Shown: positions 1 through 15,000 of the stretch, piece by piece
How the letters are laid out: each line of letters opens with the position of its first letter
Numbering within the stretch: position 1 is the stretch's first letter
From: Aquisphaera insulae
GTDB taxonomy: Bacteria; Planctomycetota; Planctomycetia; Isosphaerales; Isosphaeraceae
Assembly: GCF_011064615.1 (NCBI RefSeq)
Contig: NZ_JAALJH010000034.1
Location: 1-64,000, forward strand
Length of the DNA: 64,000 nucleotides
Direction: 5' to 3'
Notes under the pieces: generated by a model
Databases searched by the model: none
What the model was told of the DNA's origin: nothing
Seen by the model: the letters and a program-made list of their open reading frames with translations, nothing else
Made by a program: the position numbers and the translations under genes

Positions 1-3000
1 GTCGAATCCAACAACTCCGCGACTCTCGCCAACCGGATTACGCTGACGGAGGTCCTGACGGGGTTGGCCCTCGCTGGAGCCCGCGGATCGCTCTCGACCG
101 ACTCGGACACCGATTACTGGTCGTTTGAAGGAACGACAGGGCAAGTCGTCTCCTTCAGCACGGAGAATCCAGGCAGCCAGCCCTACACCGGTTTGCAGTA
201 CAGCATCACCGGACCGGGCGGCAGCTATGTCGGGAGCTATGGCTCCTACGACGGCCGCAACCAGTCTCGACTCACCCTGACCTCGTCCGGGACGTATACG
301 ATTCGGGTCGGTCGATACTACAACTATGCCGGCGAGTACCGGATCACGCTGGCGTCGGCGTCCCAGCCGCTCGAGCTCGCGGCGGACAATGGCGATACGA
401 TCTCGGCGGCGTCTCCGATCAAGCTGACGACCTTCGGCTCATCGCGACTGGGTAGCATCGCCGGCGCGATCTCCGGGCCGGGCGACCTGGATTACTACAG
501 CCTGGGGACGATCGACGCCGGCGAGACCGTGCGACTGTCGCTGCGCCGACCGGCGGGCAGCACGCTGCTGCCGGCCGTCAGCCTCTATGACGCCGCCAAC
601 GGCTACCTGGTCGAGGACTTCGGCCAGGTCCCCTTCGACGACATCGCCCAGATTCGCATCCCCTATCGGGGGGTCTTCTACGCGGTCGTCTGGGGCCGCA
701 ACGGGACCGGCGGCCCGCGCGAGTACTACGTGCTCGACGTCCAGGTTGGCCCGTCCGGGCCGGCCACGGTGCCCAACCTCCAGGTCAGCGCGGTCGTCAC
801 GCCGACGGCCACCGATCTCCGCAGCGGCGGGCCGGTCCAGTTCTCGTACACGGTCCGGAACTCCGGCCTGCTGGCGACCCAGGTCCCGGCCTGGTCCGAT
901 CGCGCGGTGCTCTCGAAGAACAGCGTGGCGGGGGACGCAGACGACATCCCCCTGGGCCTCTTCCGCCACGAGGGGGCGCTGGCCGTCAACGGTTCCTACA
1001 CCGCCACGATCAACACGACGCTTCCGGACGGAATCGACGGCCCGTACTACCTGATCATCTCGGCCGATGCGCTGAACGAGGTCAACGAGTTCCTCGACGA
1101 GCGCGACAATTCGCGCGTGTCCGGCTCGACGTTCCGCGTGACGCGAGCCCCCTACCCGGACCTCGTGGTCGAGTCGATCACGCCTTCCGGCGGGGATGCC
1201 AACGGCCTGGTGACGATCTCCTGGCAGACGGCCAACCGCGGCACAATCGCCGCCACGGGCGGCTTCCGCGAGCGTGTGACGGTCACCGACAAGGCCGGCG
1301 GCTACGTCGTCTACGACCGGACCTATGAGGTGAGCGGCGACCTCGCCACCGGGGCGATCCGCGCCGGCTCCGATCAGTTCTATCTCACGTATGGCCGCGT
1401 CTACACGGTCCGGGTGACGACCGATTCCGGCGGTCGGCTCTATGAGTACAACGACACGGGCCATGAGGCCGCGGAGGCCAACAACGTCCGCGATCTGGAC
1501 TTCACGGCGCAGCAGTTGGCCGACGCCGACCTGGTGGTGTCCGTGTTCACGGCCCCGACGAGCCTGCTCGTCGGCGACCCGGCGACCGCGGCCCTGAGCT
1601 GGACCGTGGAGAATCGGGGCGAGTCCACGGGCTCGGCCACGCGCTGGATCGATCGCGTGGTCCTCAGCCGCGACGCCGTGCTGGGCAACGGCGACGACGT
1701 GACGGTGGTCGAGGTCGAGCATACCGGGGCGCTCGCCACGAATGGCTCGTACTCGGTGAGCCGGTCGGTGACGCTGCCGGGCGGACTCTCCGGCGATTAC
1801 ACCCTGTTCGTGGTCGCCGACGCGACCGGCCAGGTCTCCGAGGGGGGCGACGAGTCGAACAACGCCTCCGCCGGCCGCGCGATCGAGGTCGTCCCCCGAG
1901 CCTTCGCCGATCTCGTGGTCGACACGATCTCCGCTCCCGGAGCCGTCCGCAGCGGCGGCTCGGTCACGGTCGGCTGGACGGTCTCCAATCGGGGTATCGC
2001 GGCAACGGGTGCAGGCCCGTGGATCGATCGGGTGGTCCTCTCCAGTGATGCCGTGCTCGATACCGGCGACCTGGAGCTGGCGCGAGTCTCGCACGGCGGC
2101 TCGCTGGCGGTCGGCGGCTCTTACCCGGCCACGGCCACGGCCGTCGTGCCCAACGGGATCTCCGGCACGTACTACGTCTTCGTGACGACCGACGCGGGCG
2201 AGGTCCTCTACGAGTACCGCTACGAGGCGAATAACACGCTCCGCGCCGCCGACCCGGTCGTGGTCTCGCTTACTCCGCCCGACCTGAAGGTCACCTCGAT
2301 CTCAAACCCGACGCGCGGCCAGGCAGGGCAGGTTGCCCACATGGCCTGGACCGTCAAGAACGACGGGACCGGATCGGCCGACGGGTCGTGGGACGACCGC
2401 GTCTACATCTCGGCCAACGGCAGCCTCTCCGGAGCAACCCTCCTGACCACCGTACGGCGGACGTCGTCCCTGGCCGTCGGCGCCAGCTACTCGGCGTCGG
2501 CGGACGTCTCGCTCCCGGATCTCGCGGACGGCAGCTACACGATCCTGGTGGTCACCGATGCGTCCGGCGAGGTCTACGAGGATCAGTTCGAGGGGAACAA
2601 CACCACGGCTTCGAGCAGCGTGCTGGTCCTGGGCCATCCCGACCTCGCCGCGCAGGTGCTCTCGCTCCCCGCCTCGGCCGTGGCGGGCACGTCCATCACG
2701 GTCCGCTGGTCGGTCCGCAACACGGGCACCGAGGTCGCCACGGCCCCGTGGGCCGACCGAGTCTACCTGTCAACGGACGGGACGCTCGACCCCCAGGACA
2801 TCCTCCTGGTCGAGGTCGCCCGCGCCTCGAGCCTCGCCCAAGGGGCCTCGTACGAGGCCCAGGCCGCGGCCGTGGTGCCGCCGATCGGCCAGTCCGGAAC
2901 CTACTACCTCATCATCCGGGCGGACGCCGGGGAGAAGGTCGCGGAGAGCGGCTCCGAGGCGAACAACGTGGCGTTGTCGTCGATTCGCCTGGCGCGGGAG

Positions 3001-6000
3001 CCGTACGCCGATCTGACCGTCGCCGACGTCGTGGCACCCGCGCTGACCGTCGGCGACCCGGCCAGGGTGACGGTGAGCTGGAAGGTGGCCAACCAGGGCA
3101 CCGGAGCCGGCTCGGCGACCGGCTGGACCGACGTCGTCATGGCCTCGACCGACGACGTGGCGGGCAACGGCGATGATGTCGTCCTCGCCCGCTTCTCGCA
3201 CGCCGGGGCGCTGGCCGTCGGCGAGTCGTACGCGCGATCGGAGACGTTCCGCCTCCCCCCGGCCTTCCAGTTCCACGGGCGGCTCTTCGTCAAGGCCGAC
3301 GCGGATAACGCCGTCGACGAGTTCGACTTCGAAGGCAACAACGCGGCCCGGTCGCCTGGTGCCTTCGATGTGACGCCGAGGCCCTACGCCGACCTGGTCG
3401 TCCGCTCGGTCGTCCCCGGCGCCGGTGCGTCCAGCGGACGAGCGTTGCACGTCACCTGGACGGTCGCCAACCAGGGGATCGGCCTGACTGACATCCCGGA
3501 TTGGAACGACGCGGTCTACCTGGCCACGAGCCCCGACGGATCGGGGGCTCAATACCTCGGAAGCTTCAGCCATCAAGGCCACCTCTCGGTCGGGGCGTTC
3601 TACACTCGCGAGGCCGATGTCGTCCTGCCGAACGGCATTTCGGGCACCTACTACCTCATGGTGGCCACCGGCGGGCCTTATGAGTTTATTTACGGGAACA
3701 ACAACTCGACCGTATCCGCCGCGTTCTCGGTGCAACTGACGCCGCCTCCCGACCTGACCGTGGTCGACATCACGGCCCCGCCCGAGGTCGTGTCGGGCAC
3801 CAAGATCGACCTGACGTGGCAGGTCCGCAACGTAGGGCCGGGCGCGGCGCTCGGCTCGTGGTCGGATTCCGTGGAGCTCCGCTCGACCGACGGCGCCAGC
3901 GTGATCCCGCTCGGCAACTTCTCCTACAACAGCGGCCTGGAGGCCGGGAAGTCCTACACGCGGAGCGAGCAGTTCGCCCTGCCCGATAACATCCAGGGCC
4001 TCTACCGCGTCCAGGTCCGGACCAACGCGAACAACGCCCTGTACGAGCATGGCGCCACCGGCAACAACTTGGTGGCCGACGACGCGACGATCCTGGTCCG
4101 CCTGGCCCCCCATCCCGACCTCCAGGTCTCGTCGGTCTCCGCACCCGATCGGGTCCAGGGCGGCGGCACGATCGCGGTCGAGTTCACGGTGCGGAACCAG
4201 GGGACGGCGATGACCTCGACGCCCCGCTGGACCGACTACGTCTACATGTCGATCGACGACACGATCTCGGGAGATGATATCCTGATCGGGGCTTTCGAGA
4301 ACGGCTCGGCCCTGGCACCCGGCGACAGCTACCCGACCCGCGCCGGAAGCCTGGTGGTGCCCAAGCGATTCCGCGGCGACGCGTATATCCTTGTGCGGAC
4401 CGATGGCAACGACGCCGTCAACGAGTTCCCCAACGAGGACAACAACCTCTTCGTGAAGCCGGTCTACGTCCAGCCGCTCCCCCCCGCGGATCTGGTCATC
4501 GGGGCCGGCGACGTGGTGGCCCCGGCCCAGGCCTTCAACGGCTCGTCCATCGACGTCCGCTACACGGTCCGGAACCTCGGGGCGAACTCCACCGACCAGG
4601 ACGCCTGGACCGACACGCTCTGGCTGATGCCCGACCGCAAGGAGCCCCGCGCGCGGGTCCAGAACCCGTTCAAGGAAGGGGGCATCCTGCTGGGCAGCTA
4701 CTACCACTCCGGCGCCCTGGCCGTGGGCGGGAGCTACCAGACGACCGCCCGCGTCACCCTGCCCGAGACGATTTTCGACGAGAACGGCGTCCAGGTCGCC
4801 CTGTCCGGCCAGTGGTACATCACGCCCTGGGCCGACGCATACGACGTCGTGCTCGAGGATACGTTCTCGAACGTCCTGAACCCGGACGACCCGACCGAGA
4901 CGGACAACAACAACTACAAGGCCCGGCCCATCACGATCCTCGTGGTTCCGCCGCCGGACCTGGTCGTCACGTCGGTCTCGCCGACGGCCTCGGCGGTGGG
5001 GGGCGACTCGTTCAAGGTCCAATGGACGGTCACCAACCGCGGCGCCGGCGAGACGATCCAGGACGGCTGGTACGACGAGGTCTACCTCTCCGACAGGCCC
5101 ACGCTGAACGCGCCGGGCGCGAAGCAGTGGCGGCTCGACAACTACCCGGGCATCCTCCACAACGGACGGCTCGGGCCCGACCAGTCGTATGCGGCCGAGG
5201 CCACGTTCGCACTGACGCCCGAGATCGCGGGCCTGTACGTCCTGGTGAAGACGGGCGTGGGGGCCTGGGAGGGCCCGTACACGACCAACAACACGACGTC
5301 CGCGGGCACCTCGGTCGTGCCGCTCGCGCCGGCCGACCTCCGCGTCGAGTCGATCACGGTGCCCGCGTCCAACTCCTCGGGCGAGAAGGCGACCATCTCC
5401 TGGACGGTCGTCAACGCCGGAGCCTCCGCCTGGGAGGGGACTCGGTACTGGTACGACGCGGTCTACATCTCGCCGGACCCGGAGTTCATCCCGAGCCGGG
5501 CGATCGGCCTGGGGTCGTTCTACCAGGGCAACGCCCCGGGCCTGCCCGCGGGGGCGAGGTACACGCGGACAGTAGAAGTCACGCTGCCCCGTGGCATCGG
5601 CGGCGAGTACTTCATCCACATCGTGACGGACCCGAACGGCGCCCTCTCGGCCGGGTTCCCCAGTAATGACAACAGCCGGGGCTACTTCACGACGAACGGC
5701 TACGAGGATCCGTCGAACAACCTCAAGAGCGTGCCGATCCCCGTCGTCTACCGCGAGCCCGACCTGAAGGTGACGAGCCTCACGGTGCCGAACACGACGC
5801 CGAAGTCGGGCGAGACCATCCGCGTCGGCTGGACGGTCAGCAACATCGGCACCCGCGCCACCCGCGAGGACGAGTGGGTCGATCGGGTCTACCTCTCGCT
5901 CGATCCGTCGCTCGACTTCGGCGATCAGCTCCTGGGCGAGTCGCTCCGGTCCGGCGCCCCGCTCGCGATCGGCGGGACGTACGACCGCACCCTCGACGTG

Positions 6001-9000
6001 TCCCTCCCGGACGGCATCCAGGGCACGTTCTACATCCTCGTCTTCGTGGATTCGAACGTCACCGGCCCCCTGCCCCCGGCCGATCCTTCGCTCCGCTACG
6101 AATACTACTCCGGCGACTTCGTCAGGATGGCGCGGGTGCAGGAGTTCCAGGACGAGGGGAACAACGTGACCTCGAGCTCGCTGCCGATCACGCTGACTCC
6201 GCCGCCGGACCTGAAAGTCTCGCTGGTTGACGTCCCCGCGCAAGTGATCGCGGGCCAGCCGTTCAGTCTGACCTACACCGTGACCAACGCGGGCCCGGGG
6301 GGCACGCCCGCCCGGCAGTCGTCGTGGGACGATTACATCTACCTCTCTCGCGACGCCTTCCTGGACCTCCAGGCCGATCGTTACCTCGGGGCCGTGTCTC
6401 ACCAGGGCGGCCTGGCGGCCGGCGATAAGTACACGATCACCCAGCTCCTCCGCGCCCCTCGCGACCTGACCGGACCGTTCTATGTCTTCGTGCTCACCGA
6501 TCCGCCCCTGTACGGCAACCGCGGCCGGGTCTTCGAGCTGGACAAGGAAGGGAACAACGCCTCCCCCTCTCCACAGCCGATGATCATCAGCGTGCCCCCG
6601 CCGTCCGACCTGCAAGTGCGCACGATCAACCTCCCGGACACGGTGAAATCGGGCGAGCCGATCACGGTCTCCTGGACGGTTGGGAATGAGGGCCGCAACC
6701 CCGCCGAAGGGTCGTGGACCGATGCCGTTTACCTGTCCGTGGATGCCACGTGGGACATCGGCGACATCCCGCTCGGCCGCGTCGTCCACTCGGGGACGCT
6801 CGGCCGCGGCGAGTCGTACACCTCGACCCTCAACGTCGCCCTGCCTCCCGCGCGTCCGGGAAGCTACCGGATCATCGTCCGCCCGGACATCCTGAACGAG
6901 GTTTACGAAGGGCCGGACGAGGCCAACAACCGAACGGCCTCGCCGAACGTCCTGCGCGTGACCGTGGACGAGCTCCAACTCGGTGTGCCGAAGCCGATCA
7001 CGCTTAGCACCGGCCAGGAATTGCTCTTCCAGGTCACCGTCGATCAGGGCCGCACGCTCCGGATCAGCCTCGACGGATCGGCCGTCGGCGCGGCCAACGA
7101 GCTGTTCGTGCGATTCGGTGACGTGCCGACCGGGATCGCCTACGACGCCTCTTATGAAGGCCCCCTGGCACCCGACCAGATTGCCGTCATCCCGACGACG
7201 AAGCCGGGCGTGTATTACATCCTGGTGCGAGGCCATTCCGAGCCTGCGCCGGGGACGCCGGCGACGATCCTGGCGGAGCTGGTGCCGCTGGCCATCACGT
7301 CCATCACGCCCGACTCCGGCGGCGACAGCCGATGGGTGACCACGACGATTCGCGGCGCGCGCTTCGATCCCTCGGCCATCGTCAAGCTCGTCCGCCCCGG
7401 CTTCGCGGAGTACGAGCCGGTCCAGTATCAGGTCATCGACAGCACCAGGATCATCGCCACGTTCGACCTCAGGGACGCGCCCCACGGACTGTACGACGTC
7501 CGGGTCACGAACCCCGGCGGCGAGTCCGCGGTCGTCCCGTACCGCTACCTGGTCGAGACGGCCCTCGAGCCGGAGGTCCGCGTCGGCCTGGGAGGCCCCC
7601 GCACCCTGGCGCCGGGGGCCACGGGGACCTATGGGGTCTCGCTCGAGAATCTCAGCAACGTCGATCAGCCCTACATCTACTTCAAGTTCGGCGTCCCCGA
7701 GCTCGGGGTGAATCCCAACCTCGACCTGCGCTATCTCAACTTCTTCAACAACCTCCGGGGCAGTCCGGATCTCGGCGGCCTGGACAATCTGCCCTGGGCG
7801 AGCCTGGAATCGACCGTCAACACAACCGCGGAGGATCTCGCGCCGGGCTTTGCCTTCGATCTCTATGCCCGCGGCTACGTCGGCATGACGTTCAACGTGG
7901 AGACCTATCCCGGGCTGGCCGAGAAGCTCAAGCAGGATCCCGACTTCCTGCTCAAGTTCGCGGACACGCCGGAGGAGATCGCCTTTCAGTTCTACATGCT
8001 CGCCGCGGCGACGCCGATGACCCGCGCCGAGTTCGTCGCCTTCCAGCGTGAGGAGGCGGAGAAGCTCCGCCTGCGAGCGCTCGCCGATCCGACGGCCAGC
8101 CAGGCCCTCTCGGTCCTGGCCGCCGACGCGACCACGTGGGGCGACCTCTACATCGCCGCGCTCGAGGACGCCGGCCTGCTCCGGCCCGAAGACCAGGCGC
8201 CGCCGATCCGCCAGGATCCGAAGGTGATGAGCCTGGTCGCGACCCTGGCCAGCGGCCTGCTCGTCGGCCCGGCGGGCGACCAGATCGTCACCAACGGCAA
8301 CCTGCTGAACTTCTGGGCGCAGGTCCGCCGCTGGTACGGCAACGACCCGAGCCTCGTCGCGCCGGGCGCCGGGGATGAGCCTCGAATCGTCCCCGCGCCG
8401 GGCTCCGATGCCTACGACCTGAAGATGTCGAGCGCGACCGCCTTCGAGGCGTTCAACCTCTACGTCCCCTTCGGCGACATCACCTTCGAGCGAGGGATCG
8501 CCAAGGCGCCGCCGCCGGATTTCGCCCAGTACTTCAATCTGCCCGGATCCACCACGCGGAACGTGGCGATGACCGGGCCGGAAGGCCAGGGTCCTCGACA
8601 GTTCGTCCCGGTGGGTCAGTCGCTGCCTTACACGGTCAACTTCGAGAACCCGGCCACGGCCGCCTCCGCCGTGGGCGAGGTCCAGATCGTCCAGAAGCTC
8701 GACTCCGACCTGGACCCACGCTCCTTCCGGCTGGGCGACCTTCGGCTGGGCGATATTACCGTGCACATCCCGTCCGGCCGCGGGATCTTCCAGGGCGAGT
8801 TCGATTTCACCAAGTCGAAGGGCTTCATCCTTCGCGTGAGTGCCGGGCTCGACGTCTTCTCGAACACCGCCACCTGGCTCCTCCAGGCGATCGACCCCGA
8901 CACCGGCGAGGTCATCCAGGATCCCGCGCGTGGCCTCCTGCGTCCCAATGACGCCGCCGGCCTGGGCAGCGGCTACGTCGGCTACACGATCGAGCCGCTC

Positions 9001-12000
9001 GAGGCCACGCCGACCGGCACCGAGATCCGGTCGACGGCGCGGATTCTCTTCAACAACGCGCCGCCCCAGGATACCGAGGAGATCGTCTCCACGATCGACG
9101 GCCAGGCCCCGACGACGACGCTCACGGTGGCCCCCCTGACTTCCGGCGGGAGCGACCTCCTGGTCTCGTGGTCGTCGGCGGATGACGGCGGCGGCTCGGG
9201 CGTGAAGCATGTGACGGTCTACGTCTCGGAGGACGGCGGCGACTACACCATCTGGCTGCGGCAATCGACGGCAACGTCCGGCGTCTACGCCGCGAAGCCC
9301 GGCCACAACTACCGCTTCCTCGCCCTGGCCACCGACCTCGCCGGCAACCGCGAGCGGCCCGGCGCGGGCGTCTCGGCCCCCGACGACGGGTCGACCGTGA
9401 ACCTCGGGGCACTCCCCGTCGCCCCCGAGACGACCACCGATGAGGACCTCGGGCCGGTCGCCTCGCCGAGCCCGTCGCCCTCGACCAACCCGCTTTTCCT
9501 GGAGGCCGAGCAGGCCATCCCGTCGGCCGGCAACGCGAGCCGTCCGAGCGAGTTCGCCACGGTCCTGCGGCCGTTCGTGGGCGAGTCGTTCGCCACGGGC
9601 ATCGCGACGAGCCACGCCGGGATCGGGCCGATGGCGATCGTCGTGCTGCCCGATCGCTCGGTGATCATCAGCGGCGGGGCTGGCCGGAACCAGCTCTTCC
9701 GCCTGACGGCGGCCGGCGGCGCCGTCGGGACGCCCCTGGCAACGCTCGATGTTCCCGTCTTCGACCTGGCCCTGGACGCGTCCGGCCAGCTCTGGGCGTC
9801 GACCGGCGGCGGCCCGCTCCTCAAGCTGGATCCCGCGACCGGAGCCGTCCTGGGCCGCTACGGCGATGCGATCACCCAGGCGGTGGCGGTCCAGCCCTCG
9901 ACGGGGCGGGTGTATGTCTCCTCCAGCGGCGGTGTCGAGATCTTCGACCCGGTCTCTCTGACCTTCAGCCACTTCTCGGACGTCCGCGTGGGCAACCTCG
10001 CGTTCGCCCCCGACGGCACCCTTTGGGGCACGACCTGGCCGAACCGCGGGAGCGTCGTTCGGTTCGACCATCGGGGCCGCGCCGAGCGGATGCTCGCATT
10101 CGACACGCCCGTCGATTCGATCGCCTTCGGCCAGGCGGGCAGCCGGCTCGATGGGCTGCTCTTCGTCTCGAACAACGCCGGCAAGCAGGCGGGCGCCGGC
10201 GGCGACGTCGTCATGGTCGACCTGGTCACCCTCAGGACGGTCGTGGTGGCGAAGGCCGGGACCCGCGGCGACATCATCCGGACGACGCCGGACGGGCGAG
10301 TGCTGATCAGCGAGTCCCACCAGGTCGATGTCCTGAGCCCCGCCCTCGCCCCGCGCGTGGCCGCGACCAATCCCGCGCCCGGGGGCGTCGTCGCGCTCCC
10401 GCTCGGCTCGCTCACGGTGACGTTCGACCGCGACATGTACGACGGGCCGGCCGACGATCTGACGTCGGTCCTGAACCCGGCGAACTACGCCCTCTCCGGC
10501 GACGTCTCCGGGGTCATCCGGATCCGGGGCGTGGCCTACGATCGCACCAGCCGGACGGTCGCCTTGAGCGTGGAACCCCTGGTTCCGGACCGCTACTCCT
10601 TGAAGGTCGTGGCGAACGTCCGGAGTGCCGATGGCCTGTCGCTGGCCGAGCCGTACGAGGGACGCTTCACCGGGATCTCCGATTTCACCTCGCAGGTCCG
10701 GGTCAGCCTCAGCAATGTCCGCGTCGATTCCAGGTCTGGCACGGTCACCTACGACGTGCGTGTCACGAACACGTCGTCGTACGACCTTCGCGGCCCGCTG
10801 ATGTTGAGGCTCGACGGCCTCCAGCCGGCCGACGCCCGATTGCTGGGCTCTCGCTTCGATCCGTCCGACGGCACCTTCTGGCTGGACCTCACATCGGCCG
10901 CGACGGGCGGCGTGCTCACGGCCGGCCAGACGACCGCGGTGAGGCCGCTCACGATCGCCTACCCGATCGGCTCCAAGCTGACGTTCCGCCCCGCGCTCCT
11001 CGCCCTGCCCTACCCGAACGCGGCCCCGGTATTCGATTCGCTGCCGATCACGACCGCGACCGCCGGCACCGCATACCGCTACCAACCGCAAGCCCACGAT
11101 CCAGACGGCGTGAGCCTGGGCTATCTGCTGGTCAAGGGCCCGGCCGGGATGACCGTTGACGCGAAGACCGGGCTCGTCTTCTGGGCCCCCGATGCGTCCG
11201 CCCCGGCGCTGGCGCAGGTCATCCTCCACGTGTACGACGCCCGGGGCGGCCGCGGTTCGCAGGAGTTCGCCATCTCCGTCGCCGGGGTGAATGCCCCGCC
11301 GACCCTGGGCGCAATCGGGCCGATCGTCCAGGCCACCGAGGGGCAGCCCCTTGCCCTGCCCCTTCAGGTTGCGGATCCCGAGGGGGACACGCTCCTCTCC
11401 TGGGCCGAGAACCTGCCGCCCGGCGCGACCTATGACGCCGCCGCCCGGACCCTCAACTGGACCCCGGGATTCGACGCGGCGGGGACCTACGAGGACGTCC
11501 GCCTGGTCGTCAGCGATGGCTACCATCGCGTGCTTCGTACGTTCACCATCCTCGTTGCGCCGGCCAACCAGGCGCCCACGCTTGTCCGACCGGCTGATCG
11601 CGTGGTCCGCGAAGGAGACCCGATCCGGATTAACCTCCGGGCCCAGGATCCCGAGGGGTCGGCGCTGACCTTCTTCAGCGACTTGCTTCCCGGCGGCGCC
11701 ACGATCGATCCGGCCACCGGCCTGTTCGAGTGGACGCCGCTCTTCATCCAGCACGGCGAGTACGACATCCCGATCAGCGTGAGCGACGGCGTCAACACCA
11801 CGACCCGGACCATGCATCTGACGGTGCTGAACGTCAACGCACCGCCGGAGTTCGACGACCTCAGCCGGTGGGAGGTCCAGGAAGGGCAGGTGCTCCACTT
11901 CCGCGCCTTCGCCTTCGACCCGGATAACCCGACCTTCGTGCTCCAGACCAGGATGGCCAATGGCGAGTTGACGCCCCTTGAGGAGACGGCGGCCAGTGTG

Positions 12001-15000
12001 ACCTATGCTGTCGAGGGGCTTCCCGCCGGCGCGAATTTCGATCCCGTGAGCGCCACTCTCACGTGGGTGCCCGGCTACGACCAGGCCGGGACCTACACGA
12101 TCACTTTCACCGCCACCGACGACGGCGACGGCACCGGGATCCCCGCCACCGCCACGGCGACCGCCCGGATCACGGTGAAGAACACGAACCGGCCGCCGGT
12201 GCTGACTCCCATCGACAACCTCAGCGTCGACCGCGGCGCGAGCGTCTCGCTGGTCGTCCAGGCGGTCGATCCCGACGGCGACCCGATCCGGCTGTCGGCC
12301 ACGGGCTTGCCGGGCTTCCCCATCCCCGGATTCGCGACCTTCGTGGACAACGGCAACGGCACCGGCCGTTTCGTCTTCGCCCCGAGGCCCGGCGATCGCG
12401 GCAACCACACGATCACGATCGTGGCCGCCGACGATGGCGACAAGGACGGCCCGTGGGCGGTCAGCACGTCGGAAACCAGCTTCGTGGTCACGGTGGTCTC
12501 TCCCAACGAGCCGCCCAGCCTCGCCTTCATCGGCGACAGCGTCGCGATCGTGGGCAGGACGCTTCACCTCCCGATCTCGGCCTTCGATTTCGACGAGGAG
12601 CCCCTGACCTTCACGGCCACGGGACTCCCCGCGGGAGCCAGCCTCGTCCCTTCGTCGACCTACGGCCAGGCCGAGATTGTCTGGACACCGTCGGCCGCCA
12701 CCTCCTCCACCGTGACGGTCCGCGTCGCCGACGGCGGCAACGGCGACATCTCGCGCGGCCTCTTCGCCGAGCGGACATTCCGACTCGTGGCCAGGGCCGC
12801 CAATGCAGCGCCGGTGCTTGCACCGGTCGGCTCGAAATCCGTCACCGAAGGGCAGCTCCTCGGCTTCACTCTCGCGGCAACGGACCCCGACGGCGACACC
12901 CCGAGCTACCGCGTCGACACGCTCCCCCCGGGAGCCTCGTTCGACCCGGCCTCCGGCCGGTTCTCCTGGACCCCCAACCTCTTCCAGGCCGGTTCGTACA
13001 GCCTGGTCTTCTCGGCGACCGATGGGAACCTGTCCGACTCCGAATCCGTAACGATTACGGTGGCGAACAAGAATCAGTCGCCCACGATCGTGCCCCTGGC
13101 CCCGCAATCAGGCCGCGAAGGCGTGACGCTCCAGTTCACGCTTGCAACGGGCGATCTCGACGGCGACTTGCTGCTGAATAGCCTGGTGTCTCCCCTTCCG
13201 GCCGGGGCGAGGTTCGACGCACGGACCGGGCAGTTCACCTGGACGCCCGGCTATGAGCAGGCGGGAACCTACACGCTCACCTTCCGCACCGTCGATCCGG
13301 AGGGCCTGACGGCCACGGCGGACGTCATCCTGAAGATCGAGAACGCGAATCGCTCCCCCTCGCTCCAGGTCTCGAGCCATCAGGTCGCGCTCGGCGAGCC
13401 GCTGACGTTCACGCTCCGCGGCTCCGATCCGGACCTGGGCACCACGCTCGTCTACTCGGCCGTCGGCCTGCCCGACGGCGCCACGATCGACCCGGCCACC
13501 GGTCGATTCTCCTGGCGCCCAGGGCCGGGCCAGGCCGGCGATGCGGTCGTGCAGTTCTCGGTGAGCGACGGCGAGGCAACCGCGATGGTCCCGGTCGTCC
13601 TGCGGGCCGCGATCGTGCCCGAGCCGCCGGCCGTGAGCATCGAGCTGACGCCCAGCTTTCCGGTCGTCCCCGGGCAGAAGGTCCTGGTCCACGCGATCGC
13701 CGCCGGACTGGCTGAGATCGCCGGCCTGACCCTCTCGATCGACGGCCAGTCCGTCACGCTCGACGCCCAGGGCCGGGCCCAGATCGTCGCCGGGGCGCCG
13801 GGCCGTCGCGTCGTCGAGGCGCTCGCCACCGACATCGACGGCCTGGTGGGTCGCACGACGGCCGTGCTCAAGGTCCGGGACCCGGCCGACGAGCAGGCGC
13901 CGACCGTCGCGCTCGCCTCGTCGCTCGCCGGCTCCCGGCTGACGGCGGCCGTGGACGTGATCGGCACGATCGCCGACACGAATCTCGACACCTGGACGCT
14001 CGAACTGGCCCCGCTCGGCTCTGACGCTTACGTCCGGCTTGCCTCGGGCTCCTCGCCCGTCGCGAACGGGCTCCTCGCCCGACTCGACCCGGCGACGCTG
14101 ATCGACGGCTCGTACCGCCTACGGCTGACGGCCACCGACATCTCCGGCCGGACCAGCCGCGCCGAGGTCCAGGTCGAGGCCAGGTCGGCGACCAAGCCGG
14201 CGCGGTATGAGCGCCGCGAGACCGACCTGACCGTCTCGCTCGACGGGGTCACCGTCGAACTCGCCCGCGCCTACGACTCGTTCGCGTCGGGGCAGCCCGG
14301 CTCCTTCGGGGCCGGTTGGCGGATGACGCTGTCCGAGTACGAGATCTCGACGAGCGTGCCCCCCACCGGGCGTGAATCGCTGGGGGTCTACGAGCCGTTC
14401 CGCACCGGCTCGCGCGTCTATCTGACGCTGCCGGACGGCCGTCGCCTGGGCTTCACCTTCACCCCGGTCAAGCTGCAGGTCGCCGGCCTGACCTACTACC
14501 GCCCGGCCTTCTCGGCCGACGCCGGCAATCCTTACACCCTGGAGGGCCCCGAGGCCCGGCTGACGCTCGCGGGCGATCGCTACTTCGACGTCCTCACCGC
14601 CCGGCCTTACAATCCGGCCAGCCCCGAGTTCACCGGCTTCGCCTACACGCTCGTCGGCCTCGATCGCAGCGTAATTCGGCTCTCCGCCTCGGGCGAGGTG
14701 CTGGAGCAGGTCACGCCCGACGACCGCAAGCTGATCGTCCGCGACACGGGGATCATCGGCCCGGCCGGTAGCACGATCCAGTTCCTCAGGGACGCGTCCG
14801 GGCGGATCACGACCATCCTCGCCCCCGACGGCACCCGACTCAATTACGAGTACGACTCCGCCGGCCGGCTCGTGTCCGCCCGCAACGTCCAGAGCGGGCA
14901 GGCCAGCCGCTACGGCTACGACGCCGCCGGGCGGCTGACGCTGGCCGTCACGCCGACGGTCGCAACCAGCCAGGTCGTCGTCTACGGTCCGACGTCCGCC

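Noticed and set aside
2770-13107. A 3445-codon open frame on the minus strand
   Set aside because: It lies wholly opposite the CARDB/PIG part of the giant gene. In GC-rich DNA the antisense frame stays open because the sense codons end in G/C; its product is Arg/Gly/Asp-rich without any fold or motif.
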